DNA of 64,000 nt, from the NCBI GenBank assembly GCA_020064725.1, contig JAGTWJ010000010.1:496001-560000 (forward strand), read 5' to 3'. Below the pieces are notes generated by a model that saw only the letters and a program-made list of their open reading frames with translations, did no database searches and was not told the DNA's origin. The first letter of the stretch is position 1; every line of letters starts with the position of its first letter. The stretch comes from Drechslerella dactyloides (taxonomy: Eukaryota; Ascomycota; Orbiliomycetes; Orbiliales; Orbiliaceae). Both the position numbers and the translations under genes were made by a program. This document shows positions 45,987 to 58,483 of the stretch, one piece after another.

Positions 45987-46662
45987 ATGGCAAGGTCGCT
46001 TCGAAAGATCCAGGCGCAAATCAAGCGGAAGCGGGGTGCGGCCTCAACGGCGCTGATCGAGGACAGCCGCGATGCTAAGAGGCTGCGAAGCGGGATGATG
46101 AGGGAGGAACGGCTGCTGAAGTCCGGATCGGCCCGACAGAAAGCTCTGCAGCCGAAGGGTGAGACGCGGTCCTGGGCATGCGCATGTTTCAATCGCAGCT
46201 TGCGGGTTTTCGCTAATCAGCCAAGCGGACATGTGTAGTGATGAGGTTCCAGCACTTCCAGCAACTTGCGAACTCTGGGGAAGAGGCAGAGCAGCATTCG
46301 GTGGCGGATGCCGTCAAGCATGTCGAAAGGTGCGTACGGCAATGCATCCAGCGCAAGGCGGAGACCGGGTAGCGTTGGTGATGGAGGGAGCTAACGGGCC
46401 GGCTAGGTTTCTCGCGGGCATCGACGAAGAGATCCAGGAGCTGGCGGCGACCCGCAGGCCGGGGCGGCCGAGGTCGACGCAGGAAGAGCGGCTGAGGCAC
46501 TTGCTGGAGAGGGAGCGGGCCGAGTTTGAGGCGGGGTACGAGATCCCGGACGTGCTGGAGCCGGAGGGCGTCAAGCTGCTGCGGAGCTGGGCCGGGCGGG
46601 CGGCGGACCTGCCGCAGCTCAAGACGCGGCGCATCACGCGCGACGGGCGCCTGCTGACGTAA
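45987..46662 (+). CDS. tma16: Translation machinery-associated protein 16
   Basis: Three exons (45987-46158, 46239-46329, 46407-46662) encode 172 residues. Tma16 associates with pre-60S ribosomes late in assembly. The basic N-terminus MARSLRKIQAQIKRKRGAAS, the ALIEDSRDAKRLRSG segment, RFLAGIDEEIQEL, RRPGRPRSTQEERLRHLLE, FEAGYEIPDV and the end RRITRDGRLLT follow the family throughout. Exon 1 splices out of GGTGAGAC. The second intron starts GTGCGT and has CTAAC ten bases before its acceptor, the same pattern as the tRNA-Cys insertion. The coding DNA is unusually GC-rich near the 3' end compared with its neighbours. Confidence 0.88.
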
Positions 46663-47685
46663 GCGCCATCGTCTCGCCGTCACGTGATGGGAAATGCTGT
46701 TTGTCGCCTTGTGTATATTGCAGCAATTAAGCAGAGTGTACTACAAGTAGAGTGTGGAGTGTTTGTCGTGATCGGAGTGAGACAGCGCAACGCAGGGCGG
46801 TCCCCCGTCTCTCGTCTCCGTGGCAACGGGGAGTATAGAACGCGCAGGCGGGCTGCCAACAGCTGGGCTATAACTTGCAGTGATTACTGGCTTGGTATAT
46901 GCCCGCAGCCAACCAATCGCGGCCACGAGGCAGGCGCCCCAGCCGGCGCAGCCTCACGTTACGGCGCCCGTTACCTAGAAGCTGCCAGGCAACTCGCCAG
47001 GTTACCGCTTGTAGTTAGCTGCGACAATGCATCCAAGCACAACCGCTGCGGCGATGGCTCGCCAGCAGCAGCGTCGTCACTCAACACTCTGTTTACATGC
47101 TCTCTTAAAACCATATCCCCCCGTGCGACTGCAACCGCTGCGACGGCTGCGACAACCACCACCACCACCACCACCACCACCACCACCACCACCACCATCA
47201 CCACTCCTGCTTGCTGCCACTGCTAGCCGTGCGCTTCCTCGACACCTCTTGACCTCGTCGACTGCCCCATCCTCGCTCTCCTCTCCAGTTCAATCCTCGC
47301 TCCCTCCCAGCGACAAGTCCCGCGCCAGACCATCCTCACCGATCCGACGAGACGGAGACGATTCAATCGAAAGAGATTTCCATTTGGCTACGTCTTAGGC
47401 CTCAATTCGCCCGCGAACGCAAGAAACGGTGTCTTGACCACGCATCCTCCAACAGAGACGTAGCCTACCGTCATCGGACGTTCATATCTCTCGAAGCAAT
47501 CTCCATCTCGATTGAATCTCTCGCGGCTATCGGGGAGCAATATAAGGGCGGCATCGATTTTTAAACGTCTCAATCAGCTGCTGGTTGTCATTGAGCCAAC
47601 CCCGAAAACATGCCCGTATTCGAAGTTCGCCGGATAATCCGGCTACGCCTCACATTCGAAAGTATGTTCACGATTGTCCGTCGAT
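46663..47685. promoter_or_regulatory. Upstream region of fig1 with a (CCA)n tract
   Basis: About 1 kb. It contains CCAAT near 46911 and a CCA/ACC microsatellite at 47156-47205. A frame through the tract codes for poly-Thr or poly-Pro and has no other gene features, so it is not called. The right part is likely the 5' leader of fig1. Confidence 0.5.
47156..47205. repeat. (ACC)n microsatellite
   Basis: About fifteen near-perfect ACC units in non-coding DNA upstream of fig1. Confidence 0.9.
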
Positions 47686-49014
47686 ATGCGAGCAGCATGC
47701 TTACTCATACTGTTTACTATAGGGCTCGTTCCGTTATTAGGATACCACGTAAGTCGCATCATCGCACTCGCGAAGCTCGGGTTCGGAACGGTTCGAACGG
47801 AAATGCGAATGGAGACATGCTGACGAGTTGGCCCACCAACAGCACATCTTGATGATTTTTATACTTCTGGCTATAATATTACTCTGTGAGTTGCGCATCT
47901 CGCCTTCTTTATCCCCCCCATCCTGCGTTCCAATGACCCAGCTAACAAGAAAATCTCAACCATTAGCGCTCCTGCTAGCTGGCTGCTCGTCGTCGAGTCC
48001 TCTGATACCGTCAATCTTCCTAATAAACCTCTTCTACAACCACTATGCACCCGTCTACTCGACAGCGCAAGTAGACCCCGAGGCCGCGAGGGCAATTGGA
48101 AACATCGTTGCAAATGCGATGCTGGAGGCCCGTGTTGGGTAAGGGCACTCCTTGCTCTCCCTAATTCTTCCGGACCCGCGATATACGAGGGGCGCCCTCC
48201 CGCGTACGATTGCTGCTGTAGTACTAATCCGTCCGTTTTCTTGATCACCAGGTACTTCGGAATCTGCATAAACCCCGATGGAGGTTCTTGGCTATGCAGT
48301 AACAATGCATCGTCTCTTGCCGCTCAAGTAAGTGTCGACCAAGACCCTCTTAACCTCATTTGGGTGTCAGATACATTTCGAGATAGCATCGTCTTCCCGT
48401 ATCTACTGTAAGTCCTATGCTTCTGTTCTCCCACGCCAGTGAACCAAGCCCGGCTGACTCGTAAATAAGCATTGTCGCTATTCTGCTCGCCACCATCGTC
48501 TTGGTCATGTTGGCCACCTTCCCGACTTACAACAGTGAAGAAGAACGGATGCCGAGTCGATTCGTTTCCCAGATCGCTCTTGCCATCATCTTTATATCTG
48601 CTATATTCGTCCTGGTTTCCGTTCTTTGGCAGGTTCGTATACGTTTCCAACCAGCTCAGACCATACGCTTTTTCAGTCGCTGACGTTAAATTTTAGCATA
48701 CCGCATCCATCGCTGCAGCTACCATTGCCGAAAATCTAGGCAACGGGTCGATACAAACCGGTGTGGGGGTAAGATTCTCTTGTTCAAGACTCCCAAATTC
48801 AAAATTCTTGTTAAGACCATCCTCTCGACATAGGTTACAGCCCTCGTCCTAGGCTGGTTCGGTTTCGCTCTACTCATTTTAGTAACGATTGGCTTGTTGG
48901 TGATGTAAGTACTTGTTGTATGTATAGTGCTTGTCGTAGTGATGCTAACCTGACTTAACCAGGATCCTCTCTCGGAACTTAGTCGACAAGCAGATCGTCG
49001 ACGACGAAGACTAA
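47686..49014 (+). CDS. fig1: Fig1 family membrane protein (Ca2+ influx / membrane fusion in mating)
   Basis: Eight exons (47686-47748, 47843-47885, 47967-48138, 48252-48407, 48470-48632, 48697-48768, 48835-48905, 48963-49014) encode 263 residues. Fig1 proteins act in low-affinity Ca2+ uptake and cell or membrane fusion during mating, and in hyphal growth. The protein is a four-span membrane protein: LILFTIGLVPLLGYHHILMIFILLAIILLSLLL, then the lumenal/extracellular loop with LAGCSSSSPLIPSIFLINLFYN and YFGICINPDGGSWLCSN, then VAILLATIVLVMLATFP, AIIFISAIFVLVSVLW, and LGWFGFALLILVTIGLLVM. It ends in a short acidic tail, VDDED. In exon 4 a GTAAGT inside DPLNLIWVSD is read through. The start is the best in-frame ATG. 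Confidence 0.85.
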
Positions 49015-49713
49015 ACCGAAGCAAACACACCTATTTCCTTCTGAAGGCCGCAGTCCAATGTCCAACCCGAGGCCAGTGGATCAGTCGCCGACAAGTACAT
49101 AGCATTGGCATTTTGGCGCTCTCTTCGATCTACGTTTTACGCATGCATTTTTAGCTATGTCTGCTACGACAAACACTATGGCGAGAATGTTTATGACATC
49201 GACTTTTGTTTTATGCAGTTTCTTTTTGGGGATCTTTCAGTCGCTTTTCCGGTATAGTATGGCGTAGTTACAGCGGGATTGTGTTCATTTCCACCGGTAT
49301 CTTCTCTTTTGCGGTTTCACTTTACTCCATCGTCTCCTTGCTGCCATGTTTAACGTTTATTTCCGAATGTAATGCCGGTTTTGCCAGGGGTACAGCTTGG
49401 CTAGACGTCGAATGTTGGAATAGAGGGTCAAAATTCTTACCTATATTGCCTTTCACTGCGAATGTATTCAACGAAGAGAAACAAAAAAAAATATTGGATG
49501 GGTTCTGTCCGCAATCCAGTTACTGCTGTCTTTTGGTACTTCGAACAAAACTCAGAAATTCTATATATGTTGTCATTACGCTTTGGTAAAACAAAGTGAA
49601 CAGGAGACGCGGGGGCTCGTAGGGAGAAAAATGGAAAAAAGGAGATGCTTCTTAAGGATACAGAGACTACTCTATCAGCTTTTCTAAACCTCCATCCATA
49701 TCTGCTGCGAAGA
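49015..49713. other. Convergent intergenic region
   Basis: 3' flanks of fig1 and the UGDH gene, 700 bp. Nothing else is recognised. Confidence 0.5.
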
Positions 49714-51532
49714 TTACTCAAAATCTGTTGACTGAACGAAGGAACTGCGGGGCCTGCCGATGGTTTCAACCTTGAATCCAATCTTTTCAAGCTTCTTAGC
49801 GTCCAAGATCAGCCTCCCATCGAAAATGAAGGCGGGCTTCTTCATTCCTTCGTAAATCTTTTCGTAATCAAGAACGGTATCTCTGAAGTCATTCCACTCA
49901 GTGCAAATAACGATCGCATCAGCGCCGTTAGCTGCTTCATATGGGGTTGCGGCGATTGAAACCTGTCGTTCGACCGCTGCTGTTTCGTCAACAACGCCAG
50001 GCTCTGTGAGATCCATCCACACCTGCGACTCTTCGACCTTTGGATCGTATATAGATATATAGGCCTTCTCCTCCCGGAAGTAGTTGACGAGCGTGATCGC
50101 TGGAGATTCGCGGGTGTCACCTGTATCCTTCTTGAATGCGAACCCGAAGACAGCAATTTTCTTCCCGGTCAAAGTGTTGAAGAGACAGGAGATGACGCGA
50201 TTGGTGAATCGGCGCTTCTGATACTCGTTCATTTCGACGACCTAGAGTAGAAGCGAATCAGCTCTGGAACTTCCTTAGGGCGCGAGTTAGGCCTGGGTCC
50301 CGATTTACCTGTTTCCAGTACGTGGCAACCTCCGGAAGGTGCAAACTCTCGCTCAGGTAAACTAGATTCAAGATGTCCTTTTGGAAACAACTTCCGCCGA
50401 ATCCTACGCTTGCCTTCAAAAACTTGGGACCGATTCTGGAGTCTAGCCCACACGCGTAGCTGACTTCGTCGATATCAGCACCAGTCGCTTCGCAGATAGC
50501 GCTTAGCGCGTTGATGCTGGAGATACGTTGAGCTAGGATGGCATTAGCGGCCAGCTTTGAGAGCTCCGACGACCAGAGGTTCATAGTGATGATTTGATCT
50601 CGAGGAACCCATCCTGCGTATACATCCGCGAGAGAAGCGGCAGCGGAGCGTCCACTTTCTGTATCCAGAGAGCCGATGAGGACGCGGTCCGGATAAAACA
50701 AGTCGGAAATAGCAGTTCCCTCAGCGAGGAACTCCGGGTTGGAGAGAATGTCAAAGTGTATGTTGGGCGGAGCATTGGCTTCGAGCTGGTCGATTGAAGA
50801 AAAATCTCCGTCAATAAAACATGGTCGTTTTCAAGGGTAGAGAAGGGGTTGTGGTTGGGTTCTAACAATAAATCTCATGGATTGGGCTGTTCGGCAGGGA
50901 ACAGTGCTCTTCTCGACGACAATTTTGTCGCTCTTGGCGACTTGAGCTATCTTGCGGGTGGCACTTTCCACATAACCCAGGTCGGCGGCGAAGCCCGCGC
51001 CGACTCCCTTGATTTTTGTTGGAGTATTGACAGAAACGAATATGAGATCGGCTTCGAGGATGCCAGCGTCAACGTCAGTGGAGAAGAAGAGGTTTCTCCC
51101 TCTGGCGGTCTTGACGACATCGTCCAAACCTGGCTCATAGATGGGAAGGACGTCTGAGTTCCAAGCGGCGATACGCGCTGCGTTCAAATCGACAATGGTG
51201 ACCTTGATATGTGGGTTTTTCTGGGCAATCACAGCGCACGTCGGACCTCCTGTATTGGGTCGTCGGTTATCTTATCAGCGGTCCGTTTGGCAACGGCGGC
51301 TGCAATGCAATGCAATCAGTGCGCAAACGAGAAGCAACGTACCGACGTATCCAGCTCCGATACAGCAGATGGCTGTTATTTTCTTGTGCGGAATGTTAAT
51401 GGCCTCCAATGGGCGGGAGAGGCGTTTGAGGCCAGGCGTGGTGGCGCCAGCTCTTGAAGGCTCCTCGCCGGGTGAAAGCTTGTTAGCCACACTGACAGCT
51501 AGAGATTCTAGCTTGGGCACGAGGGAAGACAT
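49714..51532 (-). CDS. UDP-glucose 6-dehydrogenase
   Basis: Four exons (51532-51343, 51249-50867, 50785-50309, 50241-49714) encode 525 residues. It oxidises UDP-glucose to UDP-glucuronate with NAD+, supplying glucuronic acid (and xylose) units for capsule- or wall-type glycans. The NAD-binding [17 protein letters not shown] is built across the first splice. Family marks are [36 protein letters not shown], the active-site Cys in [27 protein letters not shown] and IFDGRLIL. An N-terminal ~45-residue extension precedes the dehydrogenase domain. The C-terminus [13 protein letters not shown] is normal. It is divergent from vma12. Confidence 0.93.
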
Positions 51533-51968
51533 TGTTCGTCACGCGAATTGGAGCAGGAAGCCGAGACTGCAGGGTGGGGTAGCTGTAGTTAAATGAGGTA
51601 ATGGGAGGTGGAGACGGACGAAGCGGCCGGGAGGACAGAAGAATACTATATAAGAGCCTGGTTACCGGACAATGAAAGACAGCAGAGGGTGAAGCTTCGA
51701 GTTGATGGGACTGATGCTGTCGGAGATGGAGAAATGTCACAAAGGGGTCCTTGAGAGACGTGACGACAGCGAGAGGAGGAGGAGAGGGGACGCGGACAAC
51801 TGCAGACAGACAAGCTCGCTCGCCGGCCGCACCTGATTGGCGGAGCGGGGAAATTGCGCTGACTAAGGCGTCGCGACAGTCGTGGCGACCGTCCAGACGC
51901 CGATGCCGTCGACGTTCCACCATCGATCCCCAAGCTCCCCCACGTCCACCGCTCCCGTCGTCGTCATC
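51533..51968. promoter_or_regulatory. Divergent promoter, UGDH / vma12
   Basis: About 435 bp. TATATAAG at about 51646 would suit rightward transcription but lies far (~320 bp) from the vma12 start. Confidence 0.45.
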
Positions 51969-52630
51969 ATGGTCTTGATCTCCCTCACGCCGGCTGCCCA
52001 GAAGGCTCTCCTGCCTCACCCCGAAGCCACCTCTACCGTTGACCATGCCGACGCTGCTGCTATCGCTCGGAGGCTCGGCGCACAGCAGCCACCCCGATCC
52101 TCGTCCCACCGGTTGGATGTCCTGCTTCGAGGGTCTGAGATTTATGTCCCGCCACGGCAAGCCAAGCCTGAGCCCGTAAGTCGGCCTCCCCCGCGAAAAC
52201 GAGGGTGTGGAGGGGTTTCATTTTAGGCTAATATCGCGTCATCAAGTCCTCAAGCCATCTCGCTCTCATGGAAAGGTTGCGACACGAGTACGAGGAGCAG
52301 GAGTACGCTGCCATGGTCGGCAGCGGTGGCTCAGACAGGGACACTATCCAGTCGTCCGCCAAAGAAGTCTCCGACCAGCTCTCCGTCATTTTCAACGTCT
52401 TCTTCAGCTCCGCCTTCACAGGACTGGCGGTCTGGTACGCAACATCAAACCTAACCACTTACAGCCGTCGGGAGCCACTCAGAGCCGGCGCGTCTATCCT
52501 CGTCGCTATCATTGTCGCTATCGCCGAAGTGGTTCTCTACAATAGCTACATGCGCAAGATGAGTGATGCTAAAGCCCGTGAACAATCGAAGACCGAAGTA
52601 AAGACCCTTCTCGAGAAACCGGACGAGTAG
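51969..52630 (+). CDS. vma12: V-ATPase assembly factor Vma12 (Vph2) family
   Basis: Two exons (51969-52175, 52247-52630) encode 196 residues. Vma12 with Vma22 assembles the Vo sector of the vacuolar ATPase at the endoplasmic reticulum. The conserved core is EYKAL-like LALMERLRHEYEEQEYAAMVG, VSDQLSVIFNVFFSSAFTGLAVWYAT (first membrane segment) and EPLRAGASILVAIIVAIAEVVLYNSYMRK (second), followed by a basic/acidic cytosolic tail. The acceptor of its single intron is ATCAAG; the nearest TAG acceptor upstream breaks frame. Confidence 0.85.
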
Positions 52631-52775
52631 GTCTGCCTATTTCGCAGCCGGTGTGCATAAATACAATCATGTGACTGCAGAGCTGGCTCGGATTACTGGC
52701 CATGCAACCAACACTTTCTAGCACCGGCCCTCAGCCGGTACAGTATGGAATTCATGAACATGATGAAAAACGCGA

Positions 52776-54428
52776 CTAGATTCCTTCAAAATCACCGTCG
52801 TCATCGTCCCTATCCCCGCTTTGAATCTCCTTGACAAGCTCGCGCTCGCGTTCTCGCGCTTCCTGGGCGTTCTTTAACTCCAGTCGGTGTTGGTTCATCG
52901 GGAACCTCATGGCCTAGTGCCCTCAGAATTCAATGCCATTAACATTTACCCAAACCAATCCGATCATTACCAATCTGGGAAGTGAACGACTTACAGTGAC
53001 ACACTCATTATGCAACTGCATACAGAACTTGATGCGTTCGTGGAATTGGTCCTGGGGCTCCTTCGTCGCGTAGACATCCGTCAACTCCTTGCTTTGCATG
53101 TATCCCTTCTCGTTATTGAGATTTGCCTCGATGACACCATCTCGGATGGCTTTCGCAACTATATATTCTGCACTCTCCTCCGAGTCTAGCCGAAGGCGAA
53201 CGCAGATATCTCGGAGCGATATTTTCGAGTATGCAATGCTCATCATTCGAATACCTGTCTTGATCACGTTCTGCCGTAAGCGCAATATCAGAGTATAAGT
53301 CCCGTCGCGTTTGAACGCATCCGCATAGGTATTGACCGTGTTCTGGAAGGCGTCAAGCTCGCCAATCCTGACCGCCCTAACCAGAGCTAAGTATGGACGT
53401 AGGGGCTTCTCAAGCATCTGTTGTCGGAAAATGCTTCTCTCCGGGATGTCGCCCATCAAGAGCTCGACGACGATGTTGAGTTTGTTCGCAGCCTGAACAA
53501 AACCGGCGGCAACTGCAACTTGAGGTGCCTTCCGGGTCGCGCTGATGAGGTACTCATGTGCGCTAGAGTAGTCCAGTTGGATAGCACGAATGCGGCCGAG
53601 GTAATACGAGTAACGCGCAAAGAGGTTGTTCGCGGCGGATTCCGGGAAAGCAGCGTGCGTGACCAGAAGATCCGCCTGGCTGATATGCGATGTTGACAGA
53701 TAGTTTCGGAGAAGCAGCACAATTATAGTAGCTTGCGTGTCCACATCCTTTCTCAGTGTAGCCGTTCGAAGGGAGGCAAGGAGCTGGGCGCGTATCGCTA
53801 TTAAGGCCTCCGAACCGGGAAGGCATTCGTTGAACATGGAGTAGTAGAAGTAGACCTTGGCAGCGAGAGAGTCCAATGTCCGCCTGTTCATACCGTGCAT
53901 CCGTTTGACGAGATCATCCGAGAATTTAGCACCCTTCTCGTATTCCTTTGAGTCGAGCAGATAAACTTGAACCGCAAGATGAAGGTAGATGTCAATTTCG
54001 GGGAGCACGGCCTCGGGAGTCTTGGCATCGTTATCAACATCCATGGCAACATCGTCATCCTGAATAGTTTGGAAAGAGTCTCCCAGGACGGATTCCAGCA
54101 ACGGTAGAGCTGGATGAGATCGTGGGAAGGTCTTCTTGATCACTTCCGCCAAGATGGGAGCCGTGAACCGTTTCCGTAGCGTGTTTAGAGACCGGAGGAC
54201 TCGCAAAGTGAATCTAGCGTCAAAGTTGGCGACAGCTCTTTCTAGAAGACCGAAATTCGCAGTGATATCTTTACAACCGGAGGTAGAAGTAAAGAGGCAC
54301 ACGTCAACGGACAATCCAAGGTCTCAAGTGGAAGAAGGAGACAAACCAGTTATGACAGCATTCCGTTCTTTAAGCCGCTGTTCTTCATCGTTAACCTGAG
54401 GGTTTGACTCTGAAGTCACATCTTCCAT
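52776..54428 (-). CDS. rpn3: 26S proteasome regulatory subunit Rpn3
   Basis: Three exons (54428-54347, 54268-52995, 52913-52776) encode 497 residues. Rpn3/PSMD3 is a PCI-domain lid subunit. Marks are DITANFGLLERAVANFDARFTLRVLRSLNTLRKR, EIDIYLHLAVQVYLLDSKEY, FYYSMFNECLPG, LLRNYLSTSHISQADLL, ARYSYYLGRIRAIQLDYSSAHEYL, the PCI winged helix ISLRDICVRLRLDSEESAEYIVAKAIRDGVIEA, and the end PMNQHRLELKNAQEARERERE. The intron 1 acceptor is TAAAG. The start chosen gives MEDVTSESNPQ; an in-frame ATG at 54485 would add 19 residues without family support. Confidence 0.92.
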
Positions 54429-55069
54429 GAAATCTTCATCCCCAATAGCCTTCCGTATAACGTTGATAACTTGCTCTCCGACCATGGTGGGGAATCGTGA
54501 GATGACGTCGGCAGTCACTGAGCGTCCGAGCGTCTTTGCGAGAATGTGACGGTGTGAGAATCGGAAAGAGGTCTGTTGGGTATCTATTCGCTGGAAGCTG
54601 CTTCGGTTGGACTATTGAGAGCAGGTGCAGACAAGGTACGTGATGGTTGATGATGGTGGTGCAGGGGAGAAGGTGGCTGTTGGTCTGCTCCAGATCGCGG
54701 TGGAGCGCGTGGGCGTGCTTAGTAATCTCAACGCATGTTGGCCTAGAACAGTGCACAACAGAGTACTAGTCTGGCTTCTTTCCATTAAAGTTATATAAGT
54801 CGTACGCGATACATCGTCATAATATATACAAGATCCCTTAAGGTTATGGCTAAGGACAGGGAAACAAAGAACCAAAAGATATTGCCTGCTGATTAGCGGG
54901 CAATATCAGACATACTAGCTTGCAAAAGAGCCGGTTGGAATGCGCTGTATTGCGCGGGACTGTCTAACGTGAGAGCGGTAACCCCAGGCGTTTAGACAAA
55001 ATAAGATGTTACCCTATATTTTGCTGTCCTCCGCACCATGGTGCATGGTTACTCGGTACCAAAGCTCGT
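54429..55069. other. Intergenic region, rpn3 5' side / DUF2434 3' side
   Basis: About 640 bp between two genes on the same (minus) strand. No further gene or motif is claimed. Confidence 0.45.
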
Positions 55070-56430
55070 TCAGGGCATTTTCGCTGGATCTTCGCCGCCC
55101 CAGTAATCTGGAGGCGCCGAGACGCGGTTTCTTCGCCGACGGCTTGATTTGAGGTTGCTATCGGTCTTCTTTCCAGTAGGTGGCTGTACAGCCATCATTT
55201 CTTGATCCAGTGACATATTTCTGGCGCTCCTCAGTCGTAACAGCTCCTGGTCCTCATTCGGCTCCCTCCCGCCTGACTGGATGATCACAATGAGTGTTAG
55301 GATGATGGGGAGGAAACCCAGACAATAGATATACGTCGGAGAGGCTTGGTATCGGAGCTGACTGATAGAGTAATCGAAAGCACTGCCAATGTTGAATCCG
55401 ATGCGAATAAGAGTTAGGACGAGGATGACTGGGATTTTCCAGGGAAATTTGTACGGCCGATAGTAATGCTGGGATATCACAAGCGCTATAACGATGACAA
55501 CCCAGGCAAGGAAGGAGAATATCGAAGCGATTTTGAATCGGACATCAGTAATAACGTCTACGTTCGACCGAGCGATTGGGTTCCAGGCCCTTAGCACGGA
55601 CAGGAAGAAACTCTGATACAGAGATGTTAGCATTTCTTCACACTCTGTGGGGGCACTCGCATCTCCGAGGTGATAAGCTTTATTCGGCGGTGGCCCGGGG
55701 AAGCGTACCAGAAAATTGAAGAGGTAAAAGATGAGAGGCTCGTAGAATTCGATTTTAGAACGTCGATCGCCCTGTCGGTACCTGAAGAAATCTTCATCGA
55801 CGCCTTTGCGTTCTTCAAACGAGGCCCTACATAAGTGTCGAAGAGTCCATACAGTCAGCTCGAGGATGGATGGCTGGCCTGGTATATCGCTCGAATACAA
55901 AGGACGTACCAATTGCGTGTCGTCTCCCAGACCGCGGCGAGGCAGGCTGGCAGGGTGACGAGATAGAAGATGAAATGGAATATCGCAGCGGTTCCAAGCA
56001 CCCAGACGCGGTCGACATCGACGGCGGTGAAGCCGCTGACTATGCCGAGAGTGGAGGTGATGATGCACCAATACCAGGGCCACCTCCGTCCCACCAGGCG
56101 GAACCGCTTCTCGGCGGGAAGAAAGGATTTGCCATGCCTGCTGAGGCAGACAAGCGAGAGGATGAGCAGGAGGGCGAAAATAACCGCGGTGACGATTCCC
56201 AAGATGCCGCGGGTGCGAATCTCGCGCACGGGTGTGTCGCAGCCGCTGGAATTATACCACGAGCCGTTGCTGATGACGGTGGGGATGTAGCCATTGAAGG
56301 CAAGGACGCAGGTGGACCAGTTGGAGATGGTGTTATTGGGATAGATGACGTAGCCGAACTCCGCGAGTGTCGTCGCGTTGAAGCGCTGCCGGCCGCCGTC
56401 CGAGTAAAGCCAGTCGCCGTTGTCGCCCAT
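55070..56430 (-). CDS. DUF2434 seven-span fungal membrane protein
   Basis: Two exons (56430-55910, 55826-55070) encode 425 residues. The family (DUF2434) is fungal and of unknown function. An N-terminal glycosylation-rich ectodomain (FNATTL, NNTISNWS, NGSWYNSSGCDTPV) leads to about seven hydrophobic segments: GILGIVTAVIFALLLILSL, RRWPWYWCIITSTLGIVSG, VWVLGTAAIFHFIFYLVTLP, then after the family core ASFEERKGVDEDFFRYRQG and NFLVRFPGPPPNKAYHLGD, further spans IFSFLAWVVIVIALVIS, IPVILVLTLIRIGFNIGS and YIYCLGFLPIILTLIVII. The cytosolic tail is basic (SSRRRRNRVS). Its topology is receptor-like, but no ligand or partner can be inferred. It is divergent from the phosphatase gene. Confidence 0.82.
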
Positions 56431-56878
56431 CCTGCGCCTGCATCCGTCGCCGAGGTGTCGAGAAGGACGAAGAGGGGAGAACGAGGGGGGGGTGAAGAGA
56501 AGGTTAGGGAGGAGGCTCGGGGATGTTGCACCCAGCGATGGAATTAAACATTTTCTTGACAGATGCTCCTCTTGTCGCGGAACCGTCCGGCTATTTCTCT
56601 TGCGTAATGCTCGCTGACAGTCGGCTCCTTCGGATCTCGACCTGCCCGCCGGTTCACGAGAGCCAAGTCGGTCTCCTCCTCCTCCATCGCGGCCATTCAG
56701 GTTCATCTCGTTCGCGCGCCTTCCCCAGCCGAGCCACCTTCTCGCTCCCCGCAACTAAGCACCTAACCACCGCGCGCTCAAGAACTGCATCGGAGGCGTC
56801 TGGGCGCGCACATCGCGACTTCCAAAATGACGATTCGTCCTTCGCGCCCTGCATAAGGCAGGTGTCTTTCGCCTTCCC
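56431..56878. promoter_or_regulatory. Divergent promoter region, DUF2434 / acid phosphatase
   Basis: About 450 bp between divergent starts. No specific site is claimed. Confidence 0.4.
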
Positions 56879-58483
56879 ATGTCCGTGTCCTCTCACCAAC
56901 TGCGGCGCCGCTGGCCGGCCCTTCTCGCAGTTGTCCTCGCGCTCCTCGTGTGCACGTATCTGTACACGATCCTTTATCAGCTCATGGTCTTCGCGGCAGT
57001 CGCTCCCGCCAGCCAGCTGCAGGCGGCATCACCGTGGTCGCGTCCTCCACCCCTTCAATGGTATGCTCCGGCGTCCACCTGGATCAACAATCTCACCAGT
57101 GTGCTTTACGATTCCGGTGTTCACGGATTCGTTTTCAATACGTCGGCGCCTACACCCGGCGGACCCGCGCAATACAACTGGTGCAATATGCCTCATGTTA
57201 ATCCCCAGACATACACGACTCCTCCCGAGCACTTTGAGCTCGTATACGTAGAAGTGGTACGCCGGCCTCGCCGCTTGCCGCCCGAAGTTTGGTAGCCGAA
57301 GGGCTAATGCGCTTTGCCACAGATACACCGGCATCACAAGCGCACCCCGTACCAGGATAACACTTTTCCTGTTGAAACTTACCCGTGGGACTGCTCGGAT
57401 CAGGGCCTGTTCTTCTATGGGCAACCCTTTGGCTTGGACGCGGACTCGAATTCTTCCGCACAGGTTTATTGGCGGGTTCAAAGCCACCCTGTGAACCCGT
57501 TTCGCGCCAGCGGTTTCGCAGGAAACTGCCAGTTCCCCCAAATAACCCGACGGGGCCTAGAAGACTCCTGGAGGCATGGGAGGGATCTTCAAGACGTCTA
57601 CGGGGGGAAATTGAAGTTTCTACCCCAAGCGCCCGATGCGACCGTGGTCTATCGGGTCACCAGCAACGTCATAACCAGCCAAGTAGCCGGTATGGTGATA
57701 AAGGGAATGTTCGGCTCATCCCAATTGGATGCCCTCCCTCTGTCAATTCAGCCGCCGCAGATTGATTCGCTCGAACCCAGATATGGTTGCCCGAAAGCCT
57801 CTTCTCTCTACGGCGACTACGCTGTAGGAAGCTCGGATCCGGGATGGCGGCTTCACCTAGACAGGACCCAGCATCTGTTCGAGGAATTAGACATTATCTC
57901 CGGGGTCCCACCAGACAACGGTGCTTTCCACAAATCTTTCGATCACTACTACGACAACCTATCCGCACGACAATGCCATCAAAAAGAACTCCCTTGCTCA
58001 GCGAGCAACCCGCAAAACTGCATCACACAAGAACAGGCCGATTCCGTTTATCGAATGGGCCAGTACGAGTATTCATATATTTACCGTGATTCTCCCCACT
58101 CTCTGGACGCAGCGGTCGGATCCTATGGTGTCTGGGTCGCAGAGCTTGTCAGCAATATACGCGATAGCATATCCGGGAAGAGCCCAGTAAAGTACCGCCA
58201 CAATATCGCCCATGATGGCTCGCTTGCAAGGCTGCTTTCAATCCTGCAGGTAAACATGATGGTCTGGCCAGGGATGGGAGCGGAGGTCGTCTTTGAAGTT
58301 TATAGCCAGAGAAATACAACGGACTACTCGATACGGATATTGTGGGGTGGGAAACCGTTAGAGAGTTCGCACCCAGCCTTGGGAAAGGTCGACATGATAG
58401 ACCTGGGGGCCTTCTTGGGCTATCTGGAGGGATTGGTTGGCAGACAGGCGAAAAAGGTGGTGGACTGGTGTAGCTTGCGATAA
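56879..58483 (+). CDS. Histidine acid phosphatase (branch 2), membrane-anchored
   Basis: Two exons (56879-57256, 57323-58483) encode 512 residues. An N-terminal signal anchor (RWPALLAVVLALLVCTYLYTILYQLM) puts the enzyme in the lumen or outside. The catalytic RHxxRTP-type motif is RHHKRTPY, completed across the splice (VEVIHRHHKRTPYQDN), and the proton donor motif is HD in YRHNIAHDGSLARLL. Cysteines typical of secreted enzymes are present, and several N-glycosylation sites (NLT, NTS, NSS, NTT). RHHKRTPY is characteristic of the acid-phosphatase-like-2 branch (2-phosphoxylose-phosphatase relatives), not of phytases. The substrate is unknown; a phosphomonoester of a secreted or Golgi glycan is possible. 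Confidence 0.87.

Noticed and set aside
46971..47398. Reading frames through the (ACC)n tract
   Set aside because: They exist because the triplet repeat has no stops in several frames; no start context, splice structure or family similarity.
48330..48391. An intron in fig1 starting at the GTAAGT near 48330
   Set aside because: The sequence reads through in frame and encodes the family-typical DPLNLIWVSDTF segment.
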